DNA of 64,000 nucleotides from Scortum barcoo (GCA_023238725.1 CM041546.1:9535983-9599982); one strand, 5' to 3'. Shown: positions 41,591 to 55,550, numbered from the stretch's first letter. Numbers and translations are program-made. Notes: generated by a model not told the origin, from the sequence alone.

Positions 41591-42846
41591 GAAGGCCAAG
41601 CACTCAGGCCTTTTGGAACAGGCACTTTTTAAACAGGCATTGCATTAGTGCTTTTACAAGTCTAATGATGACATGTAGGGAAGTCAGACCACAGTCAACA
41701 CAAGTTTGGTAAGGTGAGAACACAGATATCAGTGATACACAGTAAATAATAGAGGAACAAATAGCAAAATTGGCCATTGTTGACAACACTGTCCAAGAAC
41801 TCACTGGCAACACAAAATGATTATTGACAGAACTGAGAACCTAATAATATAAAAAGCAACCTGGAATCAATGAGTTGGGGATCCCACTATGGGCCAAATT
41901 CATGAATCTGCCATTTAAACTAAGCCATTGAAAGGTTATCAAAGCTCATTCAGAGCAGTGCTTGTGGCTGTCCACATAACACAGAAGTGTATACATGGTT
42001 TTGTCTATGAGATATAGTGTCTCAGAAATCCATTCAGTTTTGAAAAAATGTGCTATATAAAATAGGACAAGCTCTGACTCCTGGCTTTGCAACAGATAAT
42101 ACCACTTGGATGTGTAAGCATGTGAGCCATGTCCTATGAGTACTAACAGTGCAAGCAGGTCAGGTGATTTTCTTGGGGCTTAAGCCCCAAATGTTTTGAG
42201 CACAGCCCCGATTGTGAATGTAATTTTGGATGCATGTATCCATGGATGCGAAATCTAGACTAGACTAGAACAATAAATTGCATATAAGCTATTTATACAT
42301 GTCCTTTGTAATGCGAGCAGTCCATCAAATAAACATAGGTCTCAAGCTCTCTTGCCAACGAGGCTATATCACTGTCTGTATACTACTGTTTCTTCTTCTG
42401 TACTGAGTGGATGAGGGGCAGGAAGGACAGGGGTTTAATCAGTCTCAAATGCTGGCCACGCCCCTGAGTACTAATACATGGCAAACATTATAAGGAGGAA
42501 ACAAAACGGCACCACAGACACTTTTAATGCATTTTAGCAGCAAGGAAAGACTCATGCAGTCACACAGTGCACATTGCCATAGGAATAAGATGTATCACAG
42601 ATTTGTAATGTGATTGTTGTTTATGTCTTTTGTTGAAACAGTATTTTCTTCTTTCTTATGAAAATGTTACGTGTCTGTGTTATAATTTCAGCTTTTCATC
42701 CAGAAAGAAAAGGCAGTGGTCAGAAGACATATAGCATGCCTTTGTTGCTTACATGTAATTGGAAATACAAGGTATTTTACAAAACCCATAGCTACAAGAG
42801 TGCCTAAACTGGGCAACATCAAAAGGATTGCAGAATAGATATATAT
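41591..42846. other. No gene recognised
   Basis: No coding or repeat signal that I can support. Confidence 0.3.
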
Positions 42847-42912
42847 TTTTTTTTTCTTTCTTCTTTTTTTTTCTTTTTTTTTTTTTTACAATTTTCTTTT
42901 TTTTTCTTCTAA
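42847..42912. repeat. T-rich low-complexity tract
   Basis: Almost pure T with scattered C. It abuts the Tc1-like element that follows. Confidence 0.85.
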
Positions 42913-42984
42913 ATTAAGGGGTTTTATTTAAATGATTAATTATTATAGTACACACCAAGTCAATTAAACTTCAGCGATATCAAG

Positions 42985-43945
42985 CTGTCCAGTTAGGAAC
43001 ACAAGCCATTGTGAATCAGTTTCACCTGTTTTGGTGTATATGAAAGCGACAACAGGTGCACTGGAAAGGCAACAGCAAGACAACCCCCAAAAAGGAAATG
43101 TTTTTGCAGGTGGTGGCCTCTGACCATTGCTCTCTCATTATCCTTCCTGACTGACTCTTCTCTAGTTTTCCGTTTAGCTAGTTTTCCTGTCACTGGAGCC
43201 CATTCAGGTGGCACAGGTAGACTGACTCCTCTGGGATGGCACATCCATATGTGCGGCCACACGGAAGTTTGCTGCATCTCTCAGCACAGTCTCAAGGGCA
43301 TGGGGAGATACCAGGAGACGTGCTGTTACACATAGGGAGAGCTGGACAAGGCAATAGAAGGGCATCAACCCAGTGACAGGACTGGTATCTGCTCCTTTGT
43401 GTGAGGAGGGACGAGGAGAACTGCCAGAGCCCTACAAAATGACCTCCAGTGGACTACTGACTCCATGAAGGCATGGCTGAGGGCCCAATTCCCTCTAGTG
43501 GGACCTGTGCTCACTGCCCAGCACCATGCAGCTCGCCAAGACCACTGGTGCCTGGTTCTTTTCATAGATGAGAGCAGGTTCACACTGCGCAGTAAACGTT
43601 ATGCTGCCTGCAACATCATACGGCATGACCGCTTGACGGTGGGTCAGTGATGGTCTGGGAAGGCATATCCCTCAAGGGGTCACACAGACTTCCACCTGCT
43701 AGGGTACCAACAGTACCCTGACTGCTGGCTGAACCTCTGCTGGTGCAGTGGGCCCTGGGTCTTCCTGGTACAGGACACTGCCCAACTCTAATGTGGCCAG
43801 AGTATGTAGGCTGTTCCTGGATGAGAAGGCATGGATGCCAATGACTAGCCCTCATGTTTGCCAGACCTAAATCCCATTGATATCCTCTGGGATGTTATGA
43901 ATCAGTCATATGCCAAATACACATGTCCATATCAGTACACAACTC
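42985..43945 (+). mobile_element. Tc1-like DNA transposon, degenerate
   Basis: Broken frames give VLFIDESRFTLRSKRYAA (catalytic D region), GGSVMVWEGISLKG and PDLNPIDILWDV, all hallmarks of a Tc1/mariner transposase. The order is correct but there are frameshifts and deletions. After LWDV the sequence jumps to TGTCCATATCAGTA, which I recall from the distal 3' end of this element type, so the transposase C terminus appears deleted. Inactive. Confidence 0.8.
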
Positions 43946-45381
43946 AGCCATGTGCTTCTAATTTCAGTGAGACAGAAAAAACAGACAGGAACAAGTTGGA
44001 TCTAAGCATAAGGTATTCCATTTTAGACTTAAAGGCCTTCAGTATTTTGAATACGCCATCTCCATACTATAGGTCTAAAAGAAATGCAATTATCTTAAAT
44101 GCAGCTCAGGAAGAAGAATACCCTTGACTACTGGTAGTCTACATAAGCAAAAATATTTAGAAAGATGTTGCAGTAAAACACGTACAGACTGCACATTCTT
44201 GTCAGATAATGCACCACACACCTACCACTCCATTGTTTTGGAGCTTTGCACAAAACGTTAAGAACCTCTATGTCTGTGTACGTAGTGAAATTCCTTGGGA
44301 ATAAGCCATGTTCTAGGGCTCTTTAGTGCCAAAATATCCATGGAAGAGTCCCACAGTGCACTGTTAAAAGCTGACTTGGAAAGAAGCCACTACTAAGAAG
44401 CCACAATGCTGCAGCATAAGGCTGTTTCTAGGCGGACAGGCAATTGAGAGTTTGAAGGTGGAAAGGGCACTCAAGAGAAAGCTGTGTGAACATATTTTTA
44501 AATCCTTGTACTCTCACCCATTCCTCCAGTTCTTATGTATTACTATCTTACATGTCAATGGACATTCTATGAGCATTCTACAAACTACCTTGGACATTAT
44601 AATGTCGTTTGGCAGTATAGTATTTCAAAAGACTCTTAGGAAACTAGTTAGCATTGCTACCTCCAACCACTAGGAGTTGACACATTTTCAATTGGGGATG
44701 CAAGAACCAATGTTGAACCAATCACAGGTATGGTTGCACCGAAGTGTTACAAAATCACTAGAACCTTGTCAAGTATACTTGACACAGAATAGCTAATACA
44801 TTTGCCTACATTTCTGATCCAAAATTGGGGACCCTCCCATTTAATACACAATGACACAAGGAGTTGAATAATTAGCACGACAGCTCCATAACAAAATGAA
44901 ATCAGATACCTAAAGTACATTTAGAAGGAACACCACAATAGTTAGAGGTTTTCTTATGTTCAGCAAAAAGGAGTCCAACCAAAATGGATATCATATAAAG
45001 TAATTTCACTGTACAACTTTAATGGCACAATTAAAAATCTATTCAGTAACAGAGCTTTCCTTTAAGAAAGGAAGATATATACACACCATGTATTAAAAGA
45101 AAAACTCAAAAACACATATTTGCTGCTAAAAACACAATGAAAAGCAACATATTTATAGCTAGCCAACAGTTGGTTTCTGAAATTCACCAATAAAGAACTG
45201 TCTCCTCATGCTAAAGAAAAAATATATAAAAAGTAGTTATGCAAAATAACCCATCACATACAAACCTAACATCAACAATATTTACAGTTAATCATATATT
45301 TTCATTCAAGAGTCAAAAATGTGCAACTCCTGAGAGCTTGATTGTTGGCAATACAAATAACTAATGGGTGTGACATGATAG
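43946..45381. other. Intergenic and 3' UTR of zinc-finger gene 4
   Basis: The part next to 45381 is the likely 3' UTR. A minus-strand ATTAAA-type signal is seen as TTTAAT near 45019. Nothing else recognised. Confidence 0.35.
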
Positions 45382-47313
45382 TTACCCGTTGTTTTCTGAG
45401 CCATGAGAAGTCTGGTGCTGAAGAAACGTCTCCAAGCATGAAAATGTCTCAGTGCACTCAGTGCATTCGTAAAGAACCTCTGAGGAATTTCCTTTATCAT
45501 TTTGAGTATGGTCCATATAGTCATCCTCTATGTCCTCTGCATTACCCTTTTCTAGGGCAAGGTCCCCACTAGAGCCAGTGCCATGACATGTTTGTCCAAC
45601 ATCACCTACTTCTCCAGTACTTGGGTGATTTTGAAGGTGAAGCTCAAGGGATGAAGAATTCCTGAATTGAGCTGGGCACCTGGGGCACCTGCTAGGTTCC
45701 TTTTTGTGATATCGCAAATGCCGTTGGTAAACGCATAACAGCCCAAATCTCTTTCCACATTCTTGACACTTGTAGTTAACTCGGCCCGCTTTACCAGATT
45801 GTTTCCCCTTTGGATTCTCCTCTGGTGATGCTGTTTGTTCACTGTCAGAGGAGCTCTTGGCTTTTTCATCAGGGGAGCTGATCATTTTCTCACCATTAAG
45901 AGAATTGGGGGCAGGTCCATTTTGTGGACTTGTGTACAAGTGTTTTAAACCTGGTTTCTTTTCTAATTCAGCTTTGTGGTACATAGCTATATGCCTTCTC
46001 AAGTCACAGCGCTGTGGAAAATGTCTACCACAAAATACACATGTGTGCATAGTACCCTTATGGTATCTCATGTGCCGTGATAAACTACTAGAATGATTAA
46101 AGACACGATGACAGTGCTTGCAAGGATGCAGCTTGCCATTTGGATTACTGCCCCTTCTACGTCTGCCTTTAGGTGGGATTCTTCGCTTAAAAGTTTTTTG
46201 TGATTCCTCATTCAGCTGATCTATTTCCTCCTGAGTTTGATGTGTGAGATGATGCTCCTTTAGAGCTGCTAACTTTTGGAAACGATCCCCACATAAACCA
46301 CATCTGTATGGTGTGAAAGAGTATTCCATATCAATCTCACCATCGTTATCCTTAAAGATTTTACTATCCCCATTCTTAACATCAAGAGATGTGCCATTGC
46401 TGTAGCAGTTTTCAAGTGGGGTGTCCTCCATGTTCTTAGAGTTAATTTCAATTTCAATTTCAGATGCGAAAGTAGAATCTGGCTCTTTTCCTTTGCAATG
46501 GTAAAGTGAATGTGCCTGAAAATCTGACATCCAGAAAAAATTCAACTTGCACTTCCTGCAAGGATATGTTTTCTCAAACTTTTTTTCCTGCTTATTCTCA
46601 GATTTACCCATCACTTTAGCCTTGGGGGATTGGTGATTTTCCTTTTGATGAGCACTCAGGGCATCCACTTTAAGGAATCGCTTACCACAATGGCCACAGC
46701 AGTGGAACCTTTCATGGGCATGGTCTTGGAGGTGTTTTTTAAGGTCCTGTCTACCTTCAAAGATCTTGCAGCATAAAGTACACTTGTAACCCCGCTCTGT
46801 GTTTCGATACTGTTGGTGACGATGTAAACTTTGCAGGCTGTTAAATGATCTGCTACATATTTCACAACGGTAATGGCCCTGACGGGACTTGTCCAAGTTT
46901 ATGTCTGATGGCCTCGGCCTGAAAACATCCCTATAAGGAGAAGGCTGTGATCTTAGAGTTGGAGACACTGGCTTGACAGGGAGTGGTAAATGCGATGGTA
47001 GAATTCCAGGAGATACTGGTTTTACAGAAGGATGCGATGGCAGCAAGCCATTCACAACTGTTAGTGTGCCATTTTCTTGTAGAACATATTCTCGAGGGAC
47101 TTCAAATCCATTCGATGAGCCATCGAAGGAAAATGACTCCAAAGGTCCATGAATGGCCATGTGGGCCAAAACATTAGCATACTGACTGAACCCATCACCA
47201 CATTCAGTACAGATGAAGGTACTTGATTCCCCACTCAATTGTGATGAAGCAATAGTATTCACTGACTTCTGCTTTTCCATGATGAAATGATTTTGTCCAT
47301 GTGCTGAAGGCAT
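45382..47313 (-). CDS. Zinc-finger gene 4 (643-aa, 11-finger C2H2 protein)
   Basis: A single coding exon starting at ATG 47311-47313 (MPSAHGQNHF). A second Met at residue 12 is an alternative. The exon begins at 47478 after acceptor TTGTATCCCCCCCAG; its leader has a short upstream ORF. Eleven C2H2 fingers are scattered rather than in a TGEKP array. The first (CTECGDGF) is at about 35-55, and a K-P-V-S-P repeat region precedes finger 2 (CEICSRSF). The last (CTECTETF) ends nine residues before the C terminus. Basic (RRRRGS) and acidic linkers lie between. It lacks the PVV-x-L-x-T module of genes 1-3, so it is a more distant relative. Likely a nuclear DNA-binding protein; target unknown. Confidence 0.9.
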   Translation of the reverse strand: MPSAHGQNHFIMEKQKSVNTIASSQLSGESSTFICTECGDGFSQYANVLAHMAIHGPLESFSFDGSSNGFEVPREYVLQENGTLTVVNGLLPSHPSVKPVSPGILPSHLPLPVKPVSPTLRSQPSPYRDVFRPRPSDINLDKSRQGHYRCEICSRSFNSLQSLHRHQQYRNTERGYKCTLCCKIFEGRQDLKKHLQDHAHERFHCCGHCGKRFLKVDALSAHQKENHQSPKAKVMGKSENKQEKKFEKTYPCRKCKLNFFWMSDFQAHSLYHCKGKEPDSTFASEIEIEINSKNMEDTPLENCYSNGTSLDVKNGDSKIFKDNDGEIDMEYSFTPYRCGLCGDRFQKLAALKEHHLTHQTQEEIDQLNEESQKTFKRRIPPKGRRRRGSNPNGKLHPCKHCHRVFNHSSSLSRHMRYHKGTMHTCVFCGRHFPQRCDLRRHIAMYHKAELEKKPGLKHLYTSPQNGPAPNSLNGEKMISSPDEKAKSSSDSEQTASPEENPKGKQSGKAGRVNYKCQECGKRFGLLCVYQRHLRYHKKEPSRCPRCPAQFRNSSSLELHLQNHPSTGEVGDVGQTCHGTGSSGDLALEKGNAEDIEDDYMDHTQNDKGNSSEVLYECTECTETFSCLETFLQHQTSHGSENNG

Positions 47314-47478
47314 CACTTTTTAATCTTTAAGTTTGAGTAAAACTCTATCCACACACCCACAAAACTGGTTTCCATGTGGGAATCGGTATGTCCACACACA
47401 ACAGATTGGATCTAGAAAGATGTCCTTATGAGCTTAATGTTCACCCCTTTGCTGAGGATTTCCATCTTGCATCAGCAC

Positions 47479-50400
47479 CTGGGGGGGATACAAATGAAAT
47501 AAAATAAATTAATTAAATCACAGAAGTCCAAGATGTTTACATTCATTTTAAATAACCAAAGTAAGATTGGCTGACATGTACTGACCATTTCAGATTGACT
47601 GTGTGCCCCCCGATGCAACTGTTTAAAGAGGTACTACATGCTATGAGCCAGTACCACCATGTTCAAGAACCCAAGTAAGATGACAAAGACTGATAAACAG
47701 TAAGAAAGAAAGAGAATTCATTGACCCATATTGATTCTGTGGTGATTTGTCTATTCTTATCAAGCACCAAAGAGTCTGATCTGTGCTTTCCCACTGTGGT
47801 AGATATTTTGGTAACAACACATTTTTAAGTCTTAGATTTAGTGGCATCTAGCTGTGAGGTTGCAGATTGCAACCCAAATGAACACCCTTGCCACCACTCA
47901 ACTCCCTTTCCAAGCATGTAGTAGAAACTACAATGGCCTTCAAGTTTATTTTTGCTATGCCACTGGTTGTTCCTAAGCCAACATTAGGTGATTTTAACTA
48001 ACTTAATGAAAATATTCTAAAACTAATCTCTAGGATCTTTGGTCGATTGTGCATTTAGAGGAGTTTCTGGTGAAACAATATGTCTGCCTGCTGAGCCCCA
48101 TCAGTCAGTGACAAGTGCATTTTAAATCCTATATTACAAACTAGTTTGAAACAGCATGTGAAGAACAGCGATAAGAATGAAGTTCTGTTCTCCATGAGAG
48201 TATTTGACATTATGGATATAATTTTAATTGCTATATGAAAGATAATGTTATGCTGGGAAATGTCACACCAACCACAGACACACAAACTTAAAGGGAGTTG
48301 TTGTTTGAATACAACAAACATTGCTGTCAATTTTTTTTTATGTTGTAATATTTAAAATAAATTGTTCACACATCCACCTCATACCCTGGTGATCAGATCA
48401 TAAATTCAACTAGGCAATATAAAAAATTGAAACAATCGCTACCAAATTCAAGGGAAGCAAGCAGAGAGCAATTTCGTTGACTAACTTGACCTGAAAGGGG
48501 GGCGGGGGGGCGGGGCGTCCCCCTAATATAATGGTAGGGGAAACACTGAATTTCTAAAGTAAAGAAGGCTTGTGGATGTCACTTCTGTATACATGACAGG
48601 ACTGTGAACTAAGTGAAGTGAACTATTGATGGGTTTCATTTATTTTGAACTGCTCGGGTTGATCATTATCACTGAAAACCTCACAGAAATAGGTTTACAG
48701 CAAGTTTGTGCACTGCAAGTCCAACTTTAGATACTGGTGCAAATTGCTCTCCGCTGTTGTTTAAAGGTTGATCCCCATTCATGCTATGCTGGAGCAGCTT
48801 GAAAAGTTGCAGTTACACATGGTTCAGGCAAACCCAACCCCTCCTGCAAAAGGCCCAATTCTCCTCTCTAGACCTAAAAAGGCTAGGTCAAGCTAAAATA
48901 GGATGTCATGACACTGTTCAACAGCCCAATTTATCACTGCCAGCGGTCTACCATCCACATAGGATATAAGCAGTGAAAGGTTCCCGCATTCATTCTCACT
49001 AGGCTCAAAACATGCACTGGGTCTCTCATGCCCCTTTTAGACCAACATACTGACCTAACTCTCCTATCAATTGAAACCGATCAACCCACATGATCAGAAC
49101 TGACTCCAAAATCTAGGTTAAATGCTACGTTGGATCCTGCCTGTCTTCAGCCAATAGGTAATTCTATTAGAAGTATTCTATTTGATCCTACAGTACTAGT
49201 CCAAAACAACTTTGTATTGATGGAAAGAGTTTGCTGGAGAGAGAGTGTGCCACTAAGAGATTCATTTGGTTCTCATTTTACCCAATGTAGTGCTATTGTT
49301 CTTTAGCATAGCAAAAAGCAATAAAGGAAAAGTTCCAAGGCACTAAGGCTTCATCCTCAAGAGTATCCAAATGTGAAAAGCTCTGGTATGGAAGGCCAAC
49401 AAGAGGCCACTAGAAACTCTGAATGAGGTACTGGGTACTATGGCTGAGCTGGAAACACTGTGCATACTACAGCTGCTGTCCTGGTGCTTCACCAGGTCAC
49501 AGCTTTATGGCATGAAAGAAAAGGACACTGATGACTGATACACTTGCCCACACTCACTCAACGCTGACAAATTAAAAAGGAAGAACTAAAAGAAAGTGCC
49601 TTAGTACTGTGTTGGGCCATCGTGTGCCACCAGAACAGCTGCAATGCTCCTCGGCATTGATTCTACAAGTCTCTGACCTCCACTTAAGGGATTAACATGA
49701 TTCTTCCAAAAGATATTCCCTAATTTGATGTTCTGACGATGCTGATGTGGTGGAGGGCTCTGTCTAAAGCGTCAGTCCAATTTCTCCTATAGGAGTTCAA
49801 TTGGGTTGAGATCTGGTGACGGCAGAGGCCACACCATATGATTCACATCATTTCAATACATTTCATCAAGAAGAGAACACTCACATCAGGATAGAAATGT
49901 TTCATCATAGGATAAAGATTATCAATCTGAACAACTTTGTATTGATTTACAGTGACCCTTCCCTGTAAGGGGACAGGTGGATCCAAACCATGTCAGAAAA
50001 ATGCCCCGGACAGCATACCACAGGCAGGGGATCCCCTCACTGTAGGGGTCAAGCATTCAGACATGTATCATTGATATGATATTTTGATATATGTTACAAA
50101 TGCACTTAACCACTTTGAGAATATGGTGAAGGATGACTCATTTGACTATTTCACTACGGTTTTTGCAAATTTTCTCAAATGAGCATTCATCTTTGTAAAG
50201 AGGAGTTTACGCACTGCAGCCGCACAACAATATACCTCTGAATGTAACAATCGACAGACAGTTCCTGCTGATCTGATCTGATCTGCTGATCTGATCACGT
50301 CCTGCATTGATGTTCTCAGCCACCTGAAGTAAAGTTGTTCCTCTGTTGCTACTCCTTACCTCATCACACTAATGAGCGACCATCACATTCATTAAATGTG

Positions 50401-53400
50401 CACTGTCCACCACAATCTCCAACTTTATTTACTAGGGATGTCTCAATCAGGTTTTTTTCTCCCAATCATGCTTTGAGTCAATTAATAGAGTATCTGCCTG
50501 AACAGATTCCTGATCCAATACTTCTGCACAGCACAGTGTAAACAGATCTGCAAGGAATTAAGAAAAAAATGCCTCAGTCTTACATAATGCTTTTGTTTCC
50601 CCCCAAAATAACAGCTCTCTGTAATCTTTATAGCCTTGTCACTTCTTCAGGGGAACTTATGCTTTTAAAGGTGTCCACCCAGTGTTTGCTGCTTTGCTGA
50701 ATAAACTGTATTCTGCTGAGTATTTATTTTTGCCATGGGTGGGGCTCAAACTGGTCTCTGAAAGAAAAGACGAGTGACCAGAAGAAATAAAAGCTAGCTT
50801 AGCAAGACAGCTACCAGCCATAGCTAACGTTACAGTCTACTGTTTGGAGTATGGATGGGAAGTTCTCACATGCAGACCCTCAATGGTATCACACAGAACA
50901 AAGTACTCATCCGCAAGTCAAAGCTGTCCACAGACGCAGAATGTGCAAAGTACATTTGAGGCTTTACACAAAGACATCCAACAGAGTGGACTGGAGCAGA
51001 GGACAAACGGAGAGTTGAAGACAGCTGCACTCATTGTCCATTAAAGCTGTGCAAGTGAAAACATCTGTGTGAGCTGATGTAAAACAAAGTCTTAGGTTTG
51101 TGCTCAATATAATTGTAAGCAATCTATTAAAAAGTGCCTAGTTTGGTCCAGTACTTGATCTTTGAGATCACATCAGGACATCCCTACTATTTACTGTATG
51201 TTCTAAATACAGATGTCACATTAGTCACTGTTCCTCTTGAAACATGAGCTAGTTGAGCAGTGACTGAAGCTGCTGCCATCCATACCACAACAATAAACCC
51301 TCTTTCAAAGTCACTTGGACCATTTCCTGTTGCCATCTTGATACAAAATCAGATTCAGCTGGACCTGCATTCATTATGTTGCTCCACTCATCTATTCAGG
51401 TTTTCTTTTTATTTGTCACCCGCCTGTATACTACCAATTACTTTGTGTTTTATGTTCAGTACCATCTTTAAGTTGGCTTGTGACCTTCACCTAGGTAAGG
51501 TTGAGTACCAAAACCTGGTGCCAATATGGCATATGGATTCCTATATGACCACATTCTACTGAGCTGAATCACAACACAGTTTCTGTGCCTTGCCCTCTGG
51601 TGGTCTGACATGGACATTACAGGCAACAGAAGCATCACAGCAGGTGTCATCACAAGTTTATACTTGCTTGGCCTGATGGCAGCAGGTAGTTGGCTAGTAG
51701 CTACCTTAAACATGACTGAAATGCTTGATGTTAAATGGTCTAAAGTGTGGCTGCACTTCACTAGAAAGGATTCCATCACTGTTAAAAAATGATTGCATAT
51801 AAAGAGGAAGACATGTGAAATATCATGAAGCATCTTGTAACATACAGTTTGTACTTAAAAGCAGAGGGACTCACAGTGTTGACTGCTTGCATGACCCCAT
51901 GCCCGTGTATTGGATATGCTCGTCCTGGCAGAGCTGCTCAGTATGTATGTTGGAAAGTGTACAAAGGCTGTGTATGATTATTTTGGTACAGAAAGCAAAT
52001 ATTATATTTATGCAAATAATTGCTGATACCAAGAACATCAACACAAAACATATTTTGCTGTTATTAATACTGAAACTATTATTGGATGTTAAGTTATTAG
52101 TTGTAGTTATTGTAGTATATTTGGGCATTGCGAGTAGGATATTTCTAAAAATCATGTATAAACTTATACAAAAACAATCCTTCTCAAGCACCACTTCCAG
52201 TCATCACAACCGACAAATCCTAATTGTTATGTCATAAAGTATTTATTTGTATCAATTTATATCTGTATATTTAAAAATACTGTGAACAGTAAGGTAAGCA
52301 CTGTTCCTATGGTGGCAGGTTTACATAATTTCTTTTAACCTACATCACAGTAAACATTACCTTTTTAGCCTGTGCCTTTTCATTTTTACTTGTTGATGTT
52401 AGCTGACTATAGACTGGAGTTTTTTTTTCTTTTGCTGGAAGGCTACCAACAGCTAAAAGAAACTTTCAAGGTAGACTGTTTTCTTGCATGTATTACCTTT
52501 CCAACTTGGGTCCTCTTTACTTGAACCTGAACTTATCTGGACACTTTCTGCTCCCTACTACACCACCACTACTGTCACTTAGCTACTTCCACTTCTTTAT
52601 AACTTTAAAAAAACCCTCTGCCATCACTCTCTACTGTTTACAGCACAGACGAAATCTCAACAAATTTAAAGTGGGCAAAAAAGGCAGGGTTTACAGGTAA
52701 GACAGGGATTCACAACAAGGATGTCGCAAAACCATCCATTGCATCAGGATCAGGGCTGATCCCCAGATAAACTGACATCAGCTATGTAAAGCTTGATTCA
52801 TTTCAGACAATTCAATGAGTACACTCAGCAAACAAATCACAGCACAATAGTCCAAGAGAATGAACTGCAAAGTGCAAAGCAAGTCCACCACCAGCCCACC
52901 ACTTTCAATTAATGATATGACAGTCAATGACAGTTTTTTGTACTATTTTGTAGGACTGTACCCAACTCAGAAGTTGGACAATCAAATCGGATTAGGCTGT
53001 TCAGTACACAGATTAGACTATTCTCTCCTTTTTTTCATATACATCTGATAGATGATATAGATCAGAGAATCAACTGTCATGAGTTTGAATGATGACTTTG
53101 GGTTTTACTTTAAACATTAAAAACAACATAAAATACTTAAACATTTTGAACTAATTAATTAAAAGAATGTTTTTACATTCTAGATCGCACAAAGATGGCA
53201 GAGCAGCCGCAAGTCATGACGGAAATGAAACCACGACCGGCTTTTCTTTAGACGAAGATGATGTGGAGGCACACTTGTTTGTATTGACAGAGAAAAATAA
53301 ACCACAATAGAAATATGAAATTAAGATGCATTGCGATGCATTGAGAATCTTTTAATAATAAAATTATACCTGAACCTCATGATTCACATTCATAGGATGC

Positions 53401-53734
53401 ATGTATTATCATTATTATTATTATTATTATGAAAAACATATGCACCATACTTTAGATGCTATAATCCAATTACTGACAAAGAAAATTAAACAACTGGCAT
53501 ATGATGTATATATATTTGGGGCATAGTGTTATTACCAAAATGAAGATTAAACACAGCTAGAGGTACACACAGGAGACATTGTCTCATTGATCTGTAGCTA
53601 TACTCCGTCTCCAATGCTTTGACAGGATTGTCCATGCCCAGTATGTACACAGACATATATGCAGGATTTATAGATTATGATGATGATATTAGGAGATGTA
53701 ATGTTATGCAGCCAGGGGGCGACTGGATCCTCAC
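47479..53734 (-). other. Probable intron 1 of zinc-finger gene 4
   Basis: This lies between acceptor TTGTATCCCCCCCAG and the donor at 53731-53734. It contains a Tc1-like fragment (49590-50075), GATCTGATCT repeats near 50272-50295 and an (ATT)n run near 53410. No internal gene is recognised. Confidence 0.4.
49590..50075 (-). mobile_element. Tc1-like transposase C-terminal fragment
   Basis: Minus-strand translation of 49612-49680 gives RLVESMPRSIAAVLVAHDGP, the usual end of a fish Tc1-type transposase. Upstream pieces match the region around QYKVVQID and the Asp-rich catalytic part. It has several frameshifts. A different Tc1 lineage from the element at 43 kb. Confidence 0.75.
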
Positions 53735-54180
53735 CTGACGGACGTCTATTGAGGTTAAACAACAGCTTAATGTTAGACTGCTGTGAAGACTGCTCATGTT
53801 ATATTTTAAAGAAAGCGCACCGGCGATGGCTCCCAGACAATTGTACAGCTACAGACAGACAAAGTAAAAGCAGCCCAAAGCACTATCAGACTTAACGTGA
53901 AGCTTAATGAATACTGTGGGCAGACGACAGCTAACGTTAGCTGCTGCTGGCTAACGCTATTTAGCAAGGGGAGGCACCCCACAGTGATTTATATAAAATC
54001 AGACATGCAGGGCTCAGACAGCTGGCTCGGACACTGCATTCTGACACAACTTACCGCACAATGTACAGGCACATCTGGGAATACAGTGAATTTGTGCAGA
54101 GTCGCGCTAGCTCCGCTCAGTTGAAGCTGAGGACCCACCGCCACAGGCCGAGGCTGCCCTCAACGTGCTGACGACTGTGA
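53735..54180 (-). promoter_or_regulatory. Candidate promoter and leader exon of zinc-finger gene 4
   Basis: A moderately CpG-rich block. On the minus strand it ends in a strong donor (CCGTCAG|GTGAGGATCC, last exon base 53735). It starts near GTGACATCATGACGCACGTACG, with CRE-like TGACATCA and TGACGCA elements. No long ORF. It is the only promoter-like block between gene 4 and the receptor genes. Confidence 0.5.
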
Positions 54181-54254
54181 CATCATGACGCACGTACGTT
54201 CATTATGCTCCTCCAAACTGACAATGTTACTGCTACTACTACTACTAATAGTAC

Positions 54255-54440
54255 TACTTGACTTTATTTTGGAGGAATGTATTATGTGGTATCTTGGAGA
54301 GTGATACATAAGAAACACTTACATATACATGATGAATCTCACTATTAAAATGGATAAATTTCATATTCATAAATATATATTTACAGGTAAGATTTTAACA
54401 GAGTTCAAACTGTACATAGTTTGAATATTACATGACGTTT
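54255..54440 (+). mobile_element. L1-like LINE 3' remnant
   Basis: The frame reads LTIKMDKFHIHKYIFTGKI and then TEFKLYI, resembling the C terminus of fish L1 ORF2 (compare QFYIHKCKF at 14 kb). Strongly decayed. Confidence 0.5.
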
Positions 54441-55550
54441 AATGTATATCTACATATATTATTTTAAAAATGTTAATGTCTATCTTCTATCTAATTCTTC
54501 ATATCTAAATAAACTTTAAAGATATAGTTTTATTTGTACTTTTTATGTATTCATAATTTGTTTTCCTCGTAACAACAAAAAAAAAGCACTGTAATAGAAA
54601 AAATGTAATAAGAATACCTGTACTATATTTTCAATGACCAGCTAAGTAACTGACAGGTACATCTGATGTAAAACAGTTTTCTTGAAATTTGGGCCCTGGA
54701 TTATGACTGTATATTAATCTGCAGTTAATTGCCTCACCCTGCAGTACAACCATGCATGAAATGTTCATTCAAAACATAGCTGACAAGAGAATTTTGTCAC
54801 AAACATGTCTTTATTACAAGACTGTATCAACGATCATTGTATCAATGTTGCTACCACTGAAAAGCTGAACCATAAACAAATTAATGATTACTTTTACACA
54901 TCCACTAAGTCTAGGTCTTTAGGACTGCATAAATATAGAGCAGTATTTACTCTGATGGATTAAACTTAACCACTCCTCAGCCAGTCGTGAAATAGACTAT
55001 TTCCAGGTTGAAATGATTTTATCTGAGATCATATGAAGGGTAAAATATATATAATAGGTTACATTCAATCATATTCGTGAAAACGATTTGTACAATTTCA
55101 GTACTTCTTTCTTCAAGTAACTGGCATGTTTATCATACATCAGTATTAAGTTATAATCTCAAATGTTTTTCATTTCATTGTCCTTTGTGGCAACTATGAT
55201 GATAAGCAGTAATTGCAATGTGTGTTTTTGGACCTCACTTCAGTTTTCAACTTCACCATCTGTAGTCACTGATCTTTTCTTTGTTTGTTTGGCCATAGTA
55301 ATCATGTACTCACAACTCTAGCAGAGACCAGCTTCATGTGTGTCGCTTGTGATTTTTCTGGGAAAGTTGCCACAGACACCCAGGTCACAATACTGCGAAT
55401 TACAAGGGCTTTTATCGGTCAGTCATAAGCTCAATAAACATTGCGTTATCTCATTTGCAGATTACTTTACAGACATTTATTTAAATGAAACTCAAAATCA
55501 TAACTTTATGAACTGACTCATTGCTCTCACTCATGTCTACTGATTTTGTG
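54441..55550. other. Intergenic and 3' UTR of the first receptor
   Basis: AT-rich. Minus-strand AATAAA signals occur as TTTATT at 55476-55481 and near 54809. No gene seen. Confidence 0.4.

Noticed and set aside
51610..52240. Plus-strand frames of 60 and 140 aa as a small membrane protein
   Set aside because: No domain, codon bias or splice signals. They lie in an AT-rich intron of gene 4.
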